Assembly (NCBI GenBank): GCA_016717265.1
Contig: JADKFX010000001.1
Location: 806,001 to 870,000 of the forward strand
Direction of reading: 5' to 3'
Origin: Saprospiraceae bacterium
GTDB taxonomy: Bacteria; Bacteroidota; Bacteroidia; Chitinophagales; Saprospiraceae
DNA length: 64,000 nucleotides
The position numbers were made by a program, and so were the translations under genes. Shown here in pieces: positions 48,101-56,840 of this stretch. Numbering within the stretch: the stretch's first letter is position 1; each line of letters starts with the position of its first letter. The notes beneath the pieces were generated by a model. That model did no database searches. It had not been told where the DNA came from and was given only the letters and a program-made list of their open reading frames with translations.

Positions 48101-51100
48101 GGAAAAATAGAAATTGAATCTCTTACACCAGGCGTGTCTTTTGGTTCTTTAATTAAGGATCCATCCTGGATTTACTGTACGCCTCCAACCCCAGAATTAG
48201 TTTGTTTGGATTATCCAGGAACGTATTTGCCTACTGGGATTACGACAAACCTATTGCAATTTTGTATTGATAGTTCAGGGATTGAAGAAAATCTTGGATG
48301 TTGGAGAATGCTTGCTGTTGGAGGTCAACACACTTTAGCTATAAAGAATGATGGAACCTTGTGGGCATGGGGCGATAATTTTAGTGGACAGTTAGGCGAT
48401 GGAACAACTATAGCAAGAAATATTCCTACTCAAGTTAGTGGAGACACAAATTGGAAATATATATCTGCTGGTGGACATTTTTCAATAGCACTGAAAAACA
48501 ATGGAACCTTATGGGCTTGGGGCGGAAATTATCAGGGACAATTAGGTCAAGGAAATTTTATTAATTCTAGTACGCCACTTCAAGTAGGAATAGATTCAGA
48601 TTGGGACAAAATTGATGCTGGAGGATATATGGTTCTTGCAACAAAAATTACTGGAACCTTGTGGGCATGGGGTGAAAATCAATATGGACAACTTGGAGAT
48701 GGTACTTTTATAAATAAGACAACACCAGTTATAGTATCATCTGGAAATTGGAAAACAATTGATGCTTCAATTGGTCATCATTGTTTTGCAATTGATATTG
48801 CAGGTAATCTTTGGGGCTGGGGTAGAAATAACTATTATCAATTAGGTGATGGTTCAAATATAGATAAGAATTCTATAACCTTAATTAGCTCATCTGGCGA
48901 TTGGAAGTTAGTAAAAGGAGGTTGGGAACACACTACAGCTATAAAAAATAATGGATCACTTTTGACCTGGGGGCGAAATCAATTCGGTCAACTTGGCAAT
49001 AACTATGCAGCAGCTTTAATACCTACGATGGTTGGTACAGACATGCTATGGGATCAATTATCTACAGGTGCTAATTTTTCAATTGCAACAAAGCAAGATG
49101 GTAGCTTATGGTTGTGGGGAAATAACAATCATGGTCAATTAGGAAATGGAACGACAATAAGCAGTGCTGTGCCATTTCAATTAATTGGTGCAAACAATTG
49201 GCATACTATTTTGGCAGGCTATGAACACGCCTTAACATATGATCAAAGTGATCAACTATCTATCTGGGGTTTAAATTATTGGGGTGAAGTTGGCGATGGA
49301 ACAAATATTGACAAATTGAATCCAACTTTTATTCCCTGTCCAAACCAAGGAACCCTTACATCAAGATCTCAATCAACATCATTTTTTGCATCAGCACTCA
49401 GTTCCATGTTCAAGGTTCGTTTTTACGAATCAGACGACCAAACAGTTGCTTGTGACACGATGTTGCAATTTGAATGTACACCCGATACCATCAACAGATG
49501 TTTATTGGTTACGAATGCTTTTGCAGAATGTTTGAAAGACAGTGGGGGCTATAAAATTACATTTACCATAGATAATATTTCATCGCCAGGTTTTGATGCT
49601 ACAGACTTAGTCATCAGTTCGCCGGATGCGAATGTAGTTAGCATTTCTCCAAATTCAATTTCACTATATCCTGCATTAGGTCCCGGAGATCCACCGAGAA
49701 TGGTCATGACTTTTGTTGTTACAAGTCCGTTTCCGGACCCGGATGGAATCATTCATTTGCAAATGCATTTGTCGGATGCAACAGGAGATTATTATTGCAA
49801 TCAAGTTTCAGAAATCAGTATTTCTTTACCAGAATGTCCTTCAGATTGTGTTTGTGAAAAATTGTCTGAAGTGACTGTTTACAATAGCGAATTTACCCAA
49901 AATATAAATTGCAGCGCTCTTCCAAAATCATACATTATCAAATGCCCCAAGGATGCAAATGAATTTTTCATAGATGGAAATTTAAATTGCTCAGATAGTT
50001 GCTATGGTGTTTTAAACTGGGAAATATTGGATGAAACTGGATCACTTGTTTATTCAGGAAATGAGTTGACTACTCCTGCTAATCCATTATGGTCAATTCA
50101 ATTACTCTACAGTCAGTTTCAAAAAGAAAAACCTTACAAAGTAAATCTTAGAGGAGTATGTGGTCAGGATACTTGTATTTGTAGTTTTAATTTATATTTC
50201 CAAGCTTGTGACACGTGTTGTCTTCCTAAGGATGAATTTATAAACTTGGTTCAAAATGCAATCCATATAAATGTAGATCAGAATTATTGCAAGGCAACAC
50301 TCACATTTGATGATCTTCCTTGTGATATTCGCATTGAATCGATCAATTGGAAAGATGGAACGATTAGCACAGGTCCGTTTTATCCGGGAAGTATGGTTAT
50401 GCATTCTTATACACCAACTCAAATGAGTTTTCTTATTGCAGTAACACTCGTTGAGTATGATGAAAACGGAAAAAAATGTAATAGCATAAGTTTATTATTA
50501 CCTGTAAATTTGAATTGTAAGAATTGTTGCAAAAAAGGAATTAGCGCTTATTTTCAATGGCAAAACCTAATTGCGCAAGGAATTCCAATTAAAGTCTCAG
50601 GATGTTCTGTTAAAGCAGCTACTCCGCAATTTGGAGATTGTTATTTTTATGAAACCAGCCCAGATTGGGGTGATGGTAGCACTATTGTGCCGGGTCCATT
50701 TCCAGCATCTAATAGCTGGACTCATAATTATGCAAGTTCAGGTACTTATACTATTTGTGTGACGATAGCAGAGTATCCATTTGGCGACCCAACATTGATA
50801 CCATGCAGAATACATAAATTCTGTGAAACAGTAACAGTTGATTGTGATGGTCCATGTATCTGCGAAGGATTTTCGGATCTGAGTTTCTATTATGATAAAA
50901 ACTCCAAAGTAAAAACCAAATGTGGTGACACCCTTATAATGGAGTGCCCACCGGATGATTGCGTTTGGACATTTAGCGGAAATCTTTTGTGTAAAAATGA
51001 TTGTCCGGAAAGTCTCGTATACTGGCAATTGGTAAATTCGAATACCAGTGATGTGGTTGCCTCAGGAACTAGTGTAGCTTTTCCTGGCTTTGGGATCTAT

Positions 51101-52378
51101 ATTCCTCCGGCAATTGTTACTGCCGGTGGAGAATATGATTTGATCTTGAATGGGCTTTGTGATGTAAACGCAGAATGTCCATGTAGGATCCACTTGATCT
51201 TTCCGGGTTGTGATGAAATCTGTCCTTGTGTTCCTGATGATTTAGTTGAAGATGTGGAAGCAGGAATTAGCACATACACTATTTTAAATGGTTGTACAGC
51301 ATGTTTCAAGCCACTAGAATTGCAGGATTGTGATGTTGTAACCTGGTATTTGCTTCCAAATTTAAATACACCTATCGCAAGCAGTTTGGCAAATCAGTTA
51401 ATATGTTATGATTTCAAAATGCCGGGATTATATCGTATTAAAATGGAAGTCACACGCAAAAATGAAGATGGCAGTGTTTGTGCAAGCTATGAAAAAATAG
51501 TTTCGATTAATATTAATTGTTTTACCATTCCAACATTTGGCGAGACCGGCAAATTGTGTATAATCAACGCATCAAATTCTGGAGTATTAAATAACCCATA
51601 TCCAGTTTCAAACTGGGAATCAATAAATGGAAATCCGTATTGGAATTTTTCAGAAGATGTCAATCAAATCTCTTTTATATCGTTAAAAGGAAATCTAAAA
51701 AATTCGGATGCTATTTTAAGTAGAGAATCTATTTGTTTAAAGAACGAAAACCATGAATTGCTTTTGCGATTTAGTATTCCATCAAAAGAAAATAACAAAC
51801 ATGGCAGCAGATTGATTGTGTGCTTGAAATCTATACAATCACCAAGTATTCGTTCAGCGAATGGAGATTGGAAAAAGGGACTGATAAAATTGGCTCAACT
51901 TGAATTAAATGAATTGCCAATTGGGGTATTGGATTATCGGATGTCATTCAATCCTAAAAAATGGATGTCTGAAAATGATTGTAATGATGGTGCAGGGAAT
52001 GAAGTACAGATCATGGTTTACCTAGAGAATGGTCTTGACGATGATGTAATGAATGCAAATTCCGAGGTGTATTTGCAAAGTCTATGTATTCTTCAAAGTG
52101 AACTTTCTAAAAGTAAGCAGGATCAAACGAATCCAAATTTTGAGTTGTATCCAAATCCAACAAATCAATCGTTTCATTTAAATATTTTGGATGTAACTAA
52201 AGGAGTTGCATTGGTAGAGGTTTTTGATCAATTTGGAAAGGCTATCGAAAAATTTAATTTGGATGAACAACATAGGAAAATAAATTTTGGAAATTTGTAT
52301 CCATCTGCACTTTACTTTCTGCGTATAAGTATTCAAAATCAAACAGAATGTATTAAATTAATTAAAGTATCAAAATAA
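42155..52378 (+). CDS. Giant multidomain T9SS surface protein with RCC1 propeller
   Basis: About 3,407 residues from the ATG at 42155, where a signal peptide begins (MKTFVLLFSILFGNINS). Domains by position: propeller-like repeats 42260-43490; PKD 43550-43755; HYR-like repeats 43770-44510; a beta domain 44520-45090; an SdrD-B-type domain 45115-45410; a PKD with DWGDGTTSG 45480-45700; an SBBP-like propeller 45720-47200; Cys-rich beta repeats 47200-51530, interrupted by seven RCC1 repeats at 48300-49340; a late Cys/Asn-rich domain; and a T9SS type A sorting domain 52130-52375 (FELYPNPTNQSF). It should be exported to the surface, probably as an adhesin or surface fibre. Confidence 0.9.
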   Translation: MKTFVLLFSILFGNINSLFTSSPMDYNLNCSKSKHSVLGNNPTAASFQLLAGNTQLNIFKKVLFHQNYYYVIGSNGIKATLHKFDDLGTMIWTAEVNDTSSWNDFVINTSGNLLVVGSKDINGGLPKDVLVGVFDQNGNALRLFSYNYGINESFNSIVENPIKINAAVRYVVLGSINPTNNRNDDDVILTAMDEWGAYSWRRKYGALNFDDEFHSKLSVYNPIAGQLALSGHSSNSGCYVVVNLNTNGAVTNLGRVFSANSRVHDLQRTANGEFLIASSIVAPTAQAQIIKVSSTNANNFIYRNSSYAGIHQIIPFSANNFYVLGESVLSGVLRPMIFNFIDNGSTLDLNLIRYFNNGETDFYRGSMTLTSPTDLSYVDGRSKPSDGFGSLDGYLAVHKGSLDECGLRELDNSFTKLSFTPIVVQPNSILETFKEPTSVTSGRIIYATKKLCASNCFVEYSYSQLDSCGNIKFNASTNLTGTVNYCWDFGDAPPCGSTQQNPIHQYSSTGLYTVCLTVSNGIATCQNCRTVNVPFADKIPPNIKCPSNITVDCSQMTTPPITGSPIVTDNQDPNPVISYNDFPIQISHCYKEIIRDWFATDDCGNTIHCQQRIVQQDLFRPEIICPPNLTIACNVSTDPEQTGYPSINDNCQETFYPTYKDSILQDSCPFVILREWNVKDSCGNSSNCFQIIERNDNIAPTISGCNRKFIVQGIRQSNGTCSTFVEIVSPVIIDACDPNPVIINDYNNSSDASDTYPEGTTIINWFATDNCGNQSQCIDSICVLPCGCPDTCVTNTLYISTGYDPINDVFLPPGSATSQWTLVESPLWGGSGSAPAYVISPISGWASTTGSSNWISAHPFADWIQNNPAPGIPYTFQNCFCVCEDSSLVGIKMQAYADDAVEICLTDASGNLISTLLSITSSGNTDHTPFDGSVDHVSSNFFILDAGEYCIRAKLRNLHGVAMGLNIQGLVYGAGLLESVCCNQNNFVTGYKFLDKKCDGERSLGDLPGAGWEILLKDAAGNTIDNTFTLGDGFYSFQNVPIGHYTVCEVQQSGYIQSYPSTGSYEIDVLDAHSVISGLNFGNCPLDSCCINEEAFLAVATTPVDVIRDSCMICIYHPCIGWCQRMTIDWGDGTTSGNFEGIGPVDASHTYLQSGEYTICLKYEETGNDGAVCFQKDSCFTVCVQCGICDKTEIALNCFNMFGESKVPIGLDGLPNHSDFYIDSDQNGNYYCTGHYNDGPVSGHLNFAAVNNDCFVSKYDENCGLCWNFSISGEADDQGLVIKHFSGGFYVAGVSNSKTITIPGGGGTSNVHTNNYNGQVIFLAKYSVTNTCDPYYIPALQWSLIYGNGEYRTLLSDMDLDPSGNPILVGIFTGSIVFNDNELPNVSSPTTPIVSGGNQDFYMVKFNNVGGSHVWSTSLVQSASNTGGAYPLGVSVGSSGEIYVAGHYSKLVDFDNNNSSDLPLGPTTSAISSHFAPFVAKYTDPAGVLTFNWAFAILGPPALGPYATHGTATDIEAINGGFVISFDKYAPNLNFYELNPRGVSVPVTGPNETSFIVEYDSDGYHQCHKEIPNHNYINELSVDNADNVYFIGGNNFFASGYTFINTYFGVFDNDCNIKDFNINGSRNDDGWSIAPDNNGSFVIIGRTNSVDFNPDPLTSGSPYYSAGGSDPDIFIGKYSCECILSQDTLSCCDNIFVTAEKYSDSITNCTDSTCCYSVDLNNNAGFSIKKAEVNILTPGWTFTSASAASGLYVSGSSSSQSIVYPGGNLPGGLTTDFFTFCLSGQIGASNTQELEFVWYEKTKAGGCVAVCRDTIRTNCIAPSCGGNCVTPIDMTIVCDSTNSNQYCLFFSVQNLSPFPATDVNIDVTSPNFGLHPCGGSGYQDPLTIDLGAILLPGAISGNLCVKVVSSIPITSPQDFCLSFGLVFVDSSTCFQDTSYCMQITPCCNPCEEIQIVAREIQVDSSSCCYALDLINNCEIDYFGKIEIESLTPGVSFGSLIKDPSWIYCTPPTPELVCLDYPGTYLPTGITTNLLQFCIDSSGIEENLGCWRMLAVGGQHTLAIKNDGTLWAWGDNFSGQLGDGTTIARNIPTQVSGDTNWKYISAGGHFSIALKNNGTLWAWGGNYQGQLGQGNFINSSTPLQVGIDSDWDKIDAGGYMVLATKITGTLWAWGENQYGQLGDGTFINKTTPVIVSSGNWKTIDASIGHHCFAIDIAGNLWGWGRNNYYQLGDGSNIDKNSITLISSSGDWKLVKGGWEHTTAIKNNGSLLTWGRNQFGQLGNNYAAALIPTMVGTDMLWDQLSTGANFSIATKQDGSLWLWGNNNHGQLGNGTTISSAVPFQLIGANNWHTILAGYEHALTYDQSDQLSIWGLNYWGEVGDGTNIDKLNPTFIPCPNQGTLTSRSQSTSFFASALSSMFKVRFYESDDQTVACDTMLQFECTPDTINRCLLVTNAFAECLKDSGGYKITFTIDNISSPGFDATDLVISSPDANVVSISPNSISLYPALGPGDPPRMVMTFVVTSPFPDPDGIIHLQMHLSDATGDYYCNQVSEISISLPECPSDCVCEKLSEVTVYNSEFTQNINCSALPKSYIIKCPKDANEFFIDGNLNCSDSCYGVLNWEILDETGSLVYSGNELTTPANPLWSIQLLYSQFQKEKPYKVNLRGVCGQDTCICSFNLYFQACDTCCLPKDEFINLVQNAIHINVDQNYCKATLTFDDLPCDIRIESINWKDGTISTGPFYPGSMVMHSYTPTQMSFLIAVTLVEYDENGKKCNSISLLLPVNLNCKNCCKKGISAYFQWQNLIAQGIPIKVSGCSVKAATPQFGDCYFYETSPDWGDGSTIVPGPFPASNSWTHNYASSGTYTICVTIAEYPFGDPTLIPCRIHKFCETVTVDCDGPCICEGFSDLSFYYDKNSKVKTKCGDTLIMECPPDDCVWTFSGNLLCKNDCPESLVYWQLVNSNTSDVVASGTSVAFPGFGIYIPPAIVTAGGEYDLILNGLCDVNAECPCRIHLIFPGCDEICPCVPDDLVEDVEAGISTYTILNGCTACFKPLELQDCDVVTWYLLPNLNTPIASSLANQLICYDFKMPGLYRIKMEVTRKNEDGSVCASYEKIVSININCFTIPTFGETGKLCIINASNSGVLNNPYPVSNWESINGNPYWNFSEDVNQISFISLKGNLKNSDAILSRESICLKNENHELLLRFSIPSKENNKHGSRLIVCLKSIQSPSIRSANGDWKKGLIKLAQLELNELPIGVLDYRMSFNPKKWMSENDCNDGAGNEVQIMVYLENGLDDDVMNANSEVYLQSLCILQSELSKSKQDQTNPNFELYPNPTNQSFHLNILDVTKGVALVEVFDQFGKAIEKFNLDEQHRKINFGNLYPSALYFLRISIQNQTECIKLIKVSK

Positions 52379-52388
52379 ATTTCAAAAC

Positions 52389-52424
52389 ATGGATTGCATG
52401 ATTCTATTTTATCATGCAATCCAT
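52389..52424 (+). terminator. Hairpin after the giant gene, probable terminator
   Basis: ATGGATTGCATGAT (52389-52402) pairs perfectly over 14 bp with 52411-52424 around an 8-base loop, 10 bp after the giant gene's stop and 28 bp before the next ATG. The following bases are AT-rich without a full T-run. It may attenuate rather than fully end transcription into the L-domain gene. Confidence 0.6.
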
Positions 52425-52451
52425 TATTATAATCCTTAAAAATTAATTATT

Positions 52452-54965
52452 ATGAAAAAATTATTTATCCTTTTTATAGTTTTCATTTCGTTTTTGGAAA
52501 TTGGTTTTGCTTTGCCTTGCTTAGGAGGAATTACCTTGACAACACAGGCCGAAATTGATGCGTTTCCAATTAATTATCCAGGTTGTACAGAAATAGAGAC
52601 CTACCTTAATATTGGTCCGTCAAACGATATTACAAACCTCGATGGTTTGAGTCAAATCAGATTCATTGGTCAAAGTTTAAATATTTTTTCATGTAATACA
52701 TTGCGTTACATTGATGGATTAAATAATTTAGAGTATGTTGGCCCTGGTTCCATTGTTATTAATAATAATCAATTATTAGAAGAAATAAGTGGCTTTAATG
52801 GAGCCCTCAACTCACAGACAAATATTATCGTTTATGATAACCCATTGTTACTTACTATGTCAGGATTTAACAATTTTCCATATGCTGGTTTAATTTCTTT
52901 TTCAAGGAATTATGAACTAGTGGAAATTTCAGGATTTTCTAGTTTAACGAATGCTGCTGACATACAATTTGATACAAATCCTAAATTGCAATTTTTTAAT
53001 GGTTTTAGCAATTTGAAGGAGTCCATTGGATTCTATTTTATCAATACCGGAATCAAAGATTTTACATCCTTTAATTCGGTCACGAATTTGGGTTATTTGT
53101 TCATCTATTTTTGCGATTCTTTAGTAAATTTTAATGGACTTGAACAGCTACAATTTATTAAAAAGGATCTAGATATAGCTTATAATAGCAATTTGTCATC
53201 AGTGTCTGGGTTTTCAAGTTTAGCCCAAATTGGAGGGTATTTTAATATAGGACTATGTCCTCTTATTTCAAATTTTTTGGGCATGGAATCCTTATCAAGT
53301 ATCGGCGGTGATTTTGCAATAGGTTCTATGGATGGTCTAAATACTTTGAATGGTCTTGAGTCACTAACCAATGTTGGAAAATATTTGATTATATCCTATT
53401 GCCCGATTTTGACTTCTATAAATTCCTTAAGTAGTTTAATGAATACTGGTGGCTTACAAATAAATTATTGTCATTCCTTGTTGAGTTTTTCCGGACTAGA
53501 AAATCTTGAGACAATTAATGGGAATGTATATTTTGATCAAAATGATTTGATAGTTAATTTTCTGGGATTTCAAAGTCTAAATGCAATCAGTGGAGATTTT
53601 AGCTTGTACAATCACCCAAATTTGATAGATTTTAATGGATTGCAAAACCTGGAATCACTGGAAGGTAATATTTATATTTTGTGGAATAATGCATTGCAAA
53701 GTTTAAATGGCTTGGACAATATTGAGCCTAATTCAATTGATTATATCGGTATACATTACAATCCTAGCTTATCTTTTTGTTCGGTGAAAAGTGTTTGTAA
53801 CTATTTAGGAAAAGGTAAATTTTCAACTATAGATGGGAATACAACGGGCTGCAATTCCATAGTTGAAGTTATTGATTTATGTGGAGAGGATAACGACCAT
53901 GATGGTTATTTTGCGCAATTTGGTGATTGTGATGACAATAATGCTAATAAAAATCCGGGAGAAGCGGAAGTATGCAATGAATTAGATGATGATTGTGACG
54001 GACTTGTAGATTTGTTGGATCCAAATTTTGTTTATTATGGTAACAATGATCCAAAATTTTATGATGTAATCAATCCTGTTATTAATTGTCCACCTGCAAT
54101 AACATATACAAGTCCTTCAGGCAATTGTGGTCCCTTTCCAAAAGGGACTATACTTTTAGAAAAAGCAATAGCGACTGACAATTGTGGTATTTTAGAATCC
54201 GTCAAGAATGACGCTCCAAGTAACTTAGCAATGGGTGTTACAAATGTCAAATGGACGGCAACCGATCTTAAAGGAAATTCTTCGTCTTGTGTGCAAACTG
54301 TAACCATTTATGCATTCGCCTGTAAGTATCCAAGTCAGGTTTATCATCGGGATACCACCTTAAATTCAGCAAAAATAAAATGGAAGGCACAAGCTTCTAC
54401 CTGTGCAAATAGTGCTGGATATGAATTGCGAATTCAATACGAACTTTCACCTGGAGTTTGGTCTGGATGGTCTGCTTGGAAGAATAAATCTGGTTCTGGT
54501 TTGGAACACATATTTAAAGGATTATCGCCAGGAACCTTTTATCATTATCAAATTAGAACGATTTGTAGTAGTCTTCAGAAATCTACCGAAATTAATGGAT
54601 GGTTTCACACCTTATCTGGTGGATTGTTACGACAATTTGAATATGAAATTGGTGAAAAGAAATTGCCATTTGAAACATGGCAAGCTGATGGTTCTATAGC
54701 AGATGTAAAAGACCTTCGGATTTTAGCAAATCCAAATCCTGCCGGAAATACTACGCAAATAGAAATTGAAGGATTTGAGAATTCTGATAAAGAAGTTTTA
54801 ATGGCCGATCTCCATGGAAGAATGGTTTTTAAAGTTTTGTTGAATGCAGATCAAAATCTGCTTGAATTAGATTTTGGAAATTTGTCATTGCACAATGGAA
54901 ATTATTTGATCCGTGTTAGCAATTCAGAATACCAAAAATCATTGCAATTAATTATTGAAAAATGA
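52452..54965 (+). CDS. Secreted L-domain/leucine-rich-like protein with MopE-type metal motif and T9SS sorting domain
   Basis: 837 residues with a signal peptide (FIVFISFLEIGFA). About fifteen receptor-L-domain-like repeats follow (NGLESLTN, INNNQLLEEISGF, QSLNAISGDF, about 45-440). Then comes an acidic Asp-rich metal-binding stretch near 475-510 (DGYFAQFGDCDDNN, ELDDDCDGLVD), like MopE/thrombospondin type 3 motifs. An HYR-like domain, an Fn3-like domain (AKIKWKAQASTC to YHYQIRTIC) and a T9SS type A domain (RILANPNPAGN) end the protein. It is probably surface bound and calcium-dependent. Confidence 0.88.
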   Translation: MKKLFILFIVFISFLEIGFALPCLGGITLTTQAEIDAFPINYPGCTEIETYLNIGPSNDITNLDGLSQIRFIGQSLNIFSCNTLRYIDGLNNLEYVGPGSIVINNNQLLEEISGFNGALNSQTNIIVYDNPLLLTMSGFNNFPYAGLISFSRNYELVEISGFSSLTNAADIQFDTNPKLQFFNGFSNLKESIGFYFINTGIKDFTSFNSVTNLGYLFIYFCDSLVNFNGLEQLQFIKKDLDIAYNSNLSSVSGFSSLAQIGGYFNIGLCPLISNFLGMESLSSIGGDFAIGSMDGLNTLNGLESLTNVGKYLIISYCPILTSINSLSSLMNTGGLQINYCHSLLSFSGLENLETINGNVYFDQNDLIVNFLGFQSLNAISGDFSLYNHPNLIDFNGLQNLESLEGNIYILWNNALQSLNGLDNIEPNSIDYIGIHYNPSLSFCSVKSVCNYLGKGKFSTIDGNTTGCNSIVEVIDLCGEDNDHDGYFAQFGDCDDNNANKNPGEAEVCNELDDDCDGLVDLLDPNFVYYGNNDPKFYDVINPVINCPPAITYTSPSGNCGPFPKGTILLEKAIATDNCGILESVKNDAPSNLAMGVTNVKWTATDLKGNSSSCVQTVTIYAFACKYPSQVYHRDTTLNSAKIKWKAQASTCANSAGYELRIQYELSPGVWSGWSAWKNKSGSGLEHIFKGLSPGTFYHYQIRTICSSLQKSTEINGWFHTLSGGLLRQFEYEIGEKKLPFETWQADGSIADVKDLRILANPNPAGNTTQIEIEGFENSDKEVLMADLHGRMVFKVLLNADQNLLELDFGNLSLHNGNYLIRVSNSEYQKSLQLIIEK

Positions 54966-55366
54966 GATGAATGTACTTTTTTCTAGCTATAATATTTATG
55001 AGTTATAGCTGTAAAAAAATTGAGAATATTAAGTTTAAGCTTACTATAAAGAGCTTTTAAGGACTCTATTATTTTTAATTAGTAAATTTTGGTTCGACAG
55101 GGAAACATTTAAAATTCTAAATTTTATAGATCTCTAGAATTATAAGCATTTATTGTATGCACCCTGATTGATTAGCTTATTTTTACTGGAAATTGAGCTA
55201 AAATAGTAGTTTTTTAAAATATTAACATTTGTTTATATATTCGATACTCCTTTGGTCCAATTCTCTTTATAAATTTGCTTCATAAATTGCCTTGGTGCTA
55301 TTCATAATATGGAATACTTCTAAGTATATTTTGAATCGCCTGCGGATCTCTTTGCTTAGTTATTGA
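54966..55366. other. Stretch without a supported gene; short lipoprotein-like frame
   Basis: A 29-codon frame at 54971-55060 begins with a hydrophobic segment and a lipobox-like MSYSC followed by KK, as in lipoprotein signals, but then stops. It may be the remnant of a lost lipoprotein gene. AGCTATAA/TTATAGCT (54985-55010) forms an 8-bp inverted repeat inside it. Nothing else stands out. Confidence 0.35.
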
Positions 55367-56803
55367 ATGATGCAATTATTTTTATTTATGAAATGGTCTC
55401 TATTTGTTATTTTAAGTTTCTTTTATTTTTCAGGCAAAGCTCAAACAGATAGTTGTGAAATAAAAGTTACGATAGAAGGTTTTACTGGTGGAAAAATTAA
55501 GCTCATCAGTGTATTTGGTGATCAGAATTTTATTGCCGATTCTACCCTCATGGATGCAAAGGGTAATTTTGAATTCAAAAAAAGAAGTCCTTTTAAATCG
55601 GGTTATTACTATATTATTTTACCGGACTATACAAGTATCCATATGATTTTGGATGATGACCAGCATTTTCAAATGCTTTCAAATAAAGCTGATTTAATCG
55701 GTATGATGAAAATTAATTCTTCTATTGATAATCATCTCCTGTATGAATCTTTTCGTTTTCAGCTTCGGCAAGAGAAAAAAATTGACTCCTTAAATACGCT
55801 TAAGAAGTCCAATCCAGCAGATACTGCCATTGTTTCTATGGTAGATAGACAGCTCAAACAAATCCAAAGAGAAAACAAAAGCAAGTTAGAAATTTGGCAA
55901 AAAGAGTATCCAAAGTCTTTTTTCACTAAATTCAAAACTGCAGGACAAAATCCGGAAATTGTAGATGTAAGAAATGAAAAGGGGGAAATTGATTTAGCAA
56001 AACAACTTCAGCTTTTCAGACTTGCTTTTTGGGATCAAGTAGATCTTAGCGATATCCGTTTATTGTATACTCCGGTAATTGTAAATAAATTGAAACGATT
56101 TATTAAGGAACTTACTCCGCAACAACCAGATTCCATAATTCGACAAGCTGACTTTATCATTAAAAAGTCATTAGTGAATAAGGAAATGTTTCAATTTATT
56201 AGTAATTGGATTGCTTTAAAATATCAACCTACACAGACAAATGTAATGGATGGTGAAGCTGTTTTTGTACATATTTTAGATACCTATTTCACAAAAGAAA
56301 ATGCGTATTGGATGGATGACAAGGAATTGACAGCTATTCAAAAAAAGGTATTTGAAATGAAAGCTAGTTTGTTGAATTGTCAGGGCCCGGATGTGATTTC
56401 AACCGATTTAGATGGTAAAACGCGATCCATATATGAGCTCAAAGAAGATTTTGTAGTGGTCTTTATGTATGATCCGGATTGCGATCATTGTCAGAAAGAA
56501 ACTCCCTTATTAAAGGAATTTTATGGAAAATGGAAAGCTAAAGGTGTTGAAGTTTTTGCGATTATTTTGAATTCTACAGATCAACAATGGCGGGATTTTG
56601 TAAAAAAATATCAAACAGAATCCTGGATTAATGTCCATGATCCAACGAACAGAAGTATTTATGCAAAATATTTTGTTGACATAACACCAGAGATGTATGT
56701 TTTAAACAAAAACAGAAAAATAATAGGTAAAAATTTAAAAGCAGAACAATTACCATTTATAATCGAACAGGAATTAAAGAAAAATTCAACGGAATCGCGG
56801 TAA
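55367..56803 (+). CDS. TlpA-like thioredoxin-family protein, exported
   Basis: 478 residues with a signal peptide (FVILSFFYFSGKAQ). The N-terminal beta domain resembles DUF4369 (CEIKVTIEGFTGGKIKLISV). A helical middle precedes a thioredoxin fold with the redox motif CDHC (in YDPDCDHCQKE). ITPEMYVLNKNRKIIGKN supplies the cis-Pro side. Bacteroidota proteins of this build are periplasmic thiol-disulfide oxidoreductases. The substrate is unknown. Confidence 0.9.
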   Translation: MMQLFLFMKWSLFVILSFFYFSGKAQTDSCEIKVTIEGFTGGKIKLISVFGDQNFIADSTLMDAKGNFEFKKRSPFKSGYYYIILPDYTSIHMILDDDQHFQMLSNKADLIGMMKINSSIDNHLLYESFRFQLRQEKKIDSLNTLKKSNPADTAIVSMVDRQLKQIQRENKSKLEIWQKEYPKSFFTKFKTAGQNPEIVDVRNEKGEIDLAKQLQLFRLAFWDQVDLSDIRLLYTPVIVNKLKRFIKELTPQQPDSIIRQADFIIKKSLVNKEMFQFISNWIALKYQPTQTNVMDGEAVFVHILDTYFTKENAYWMDDKELTAIQKKVFEMKASLLNCQGPDVISTDLDGKTRSIYELKEDFVVVFMYDPDCDHCQKETPLLKEFYGKWKAKGVEVFAIILNSTDQQWRDFVKKYQTESWINVHDPTNRSIYAKYFVDITPEMYVLNKNRKIIGKNLKAEQLPFIIEQELKKNSTESR

Positions 56804-56840
56804 TTTATTTTGATCAAATTTGTTTTACAATGTAGAATGT

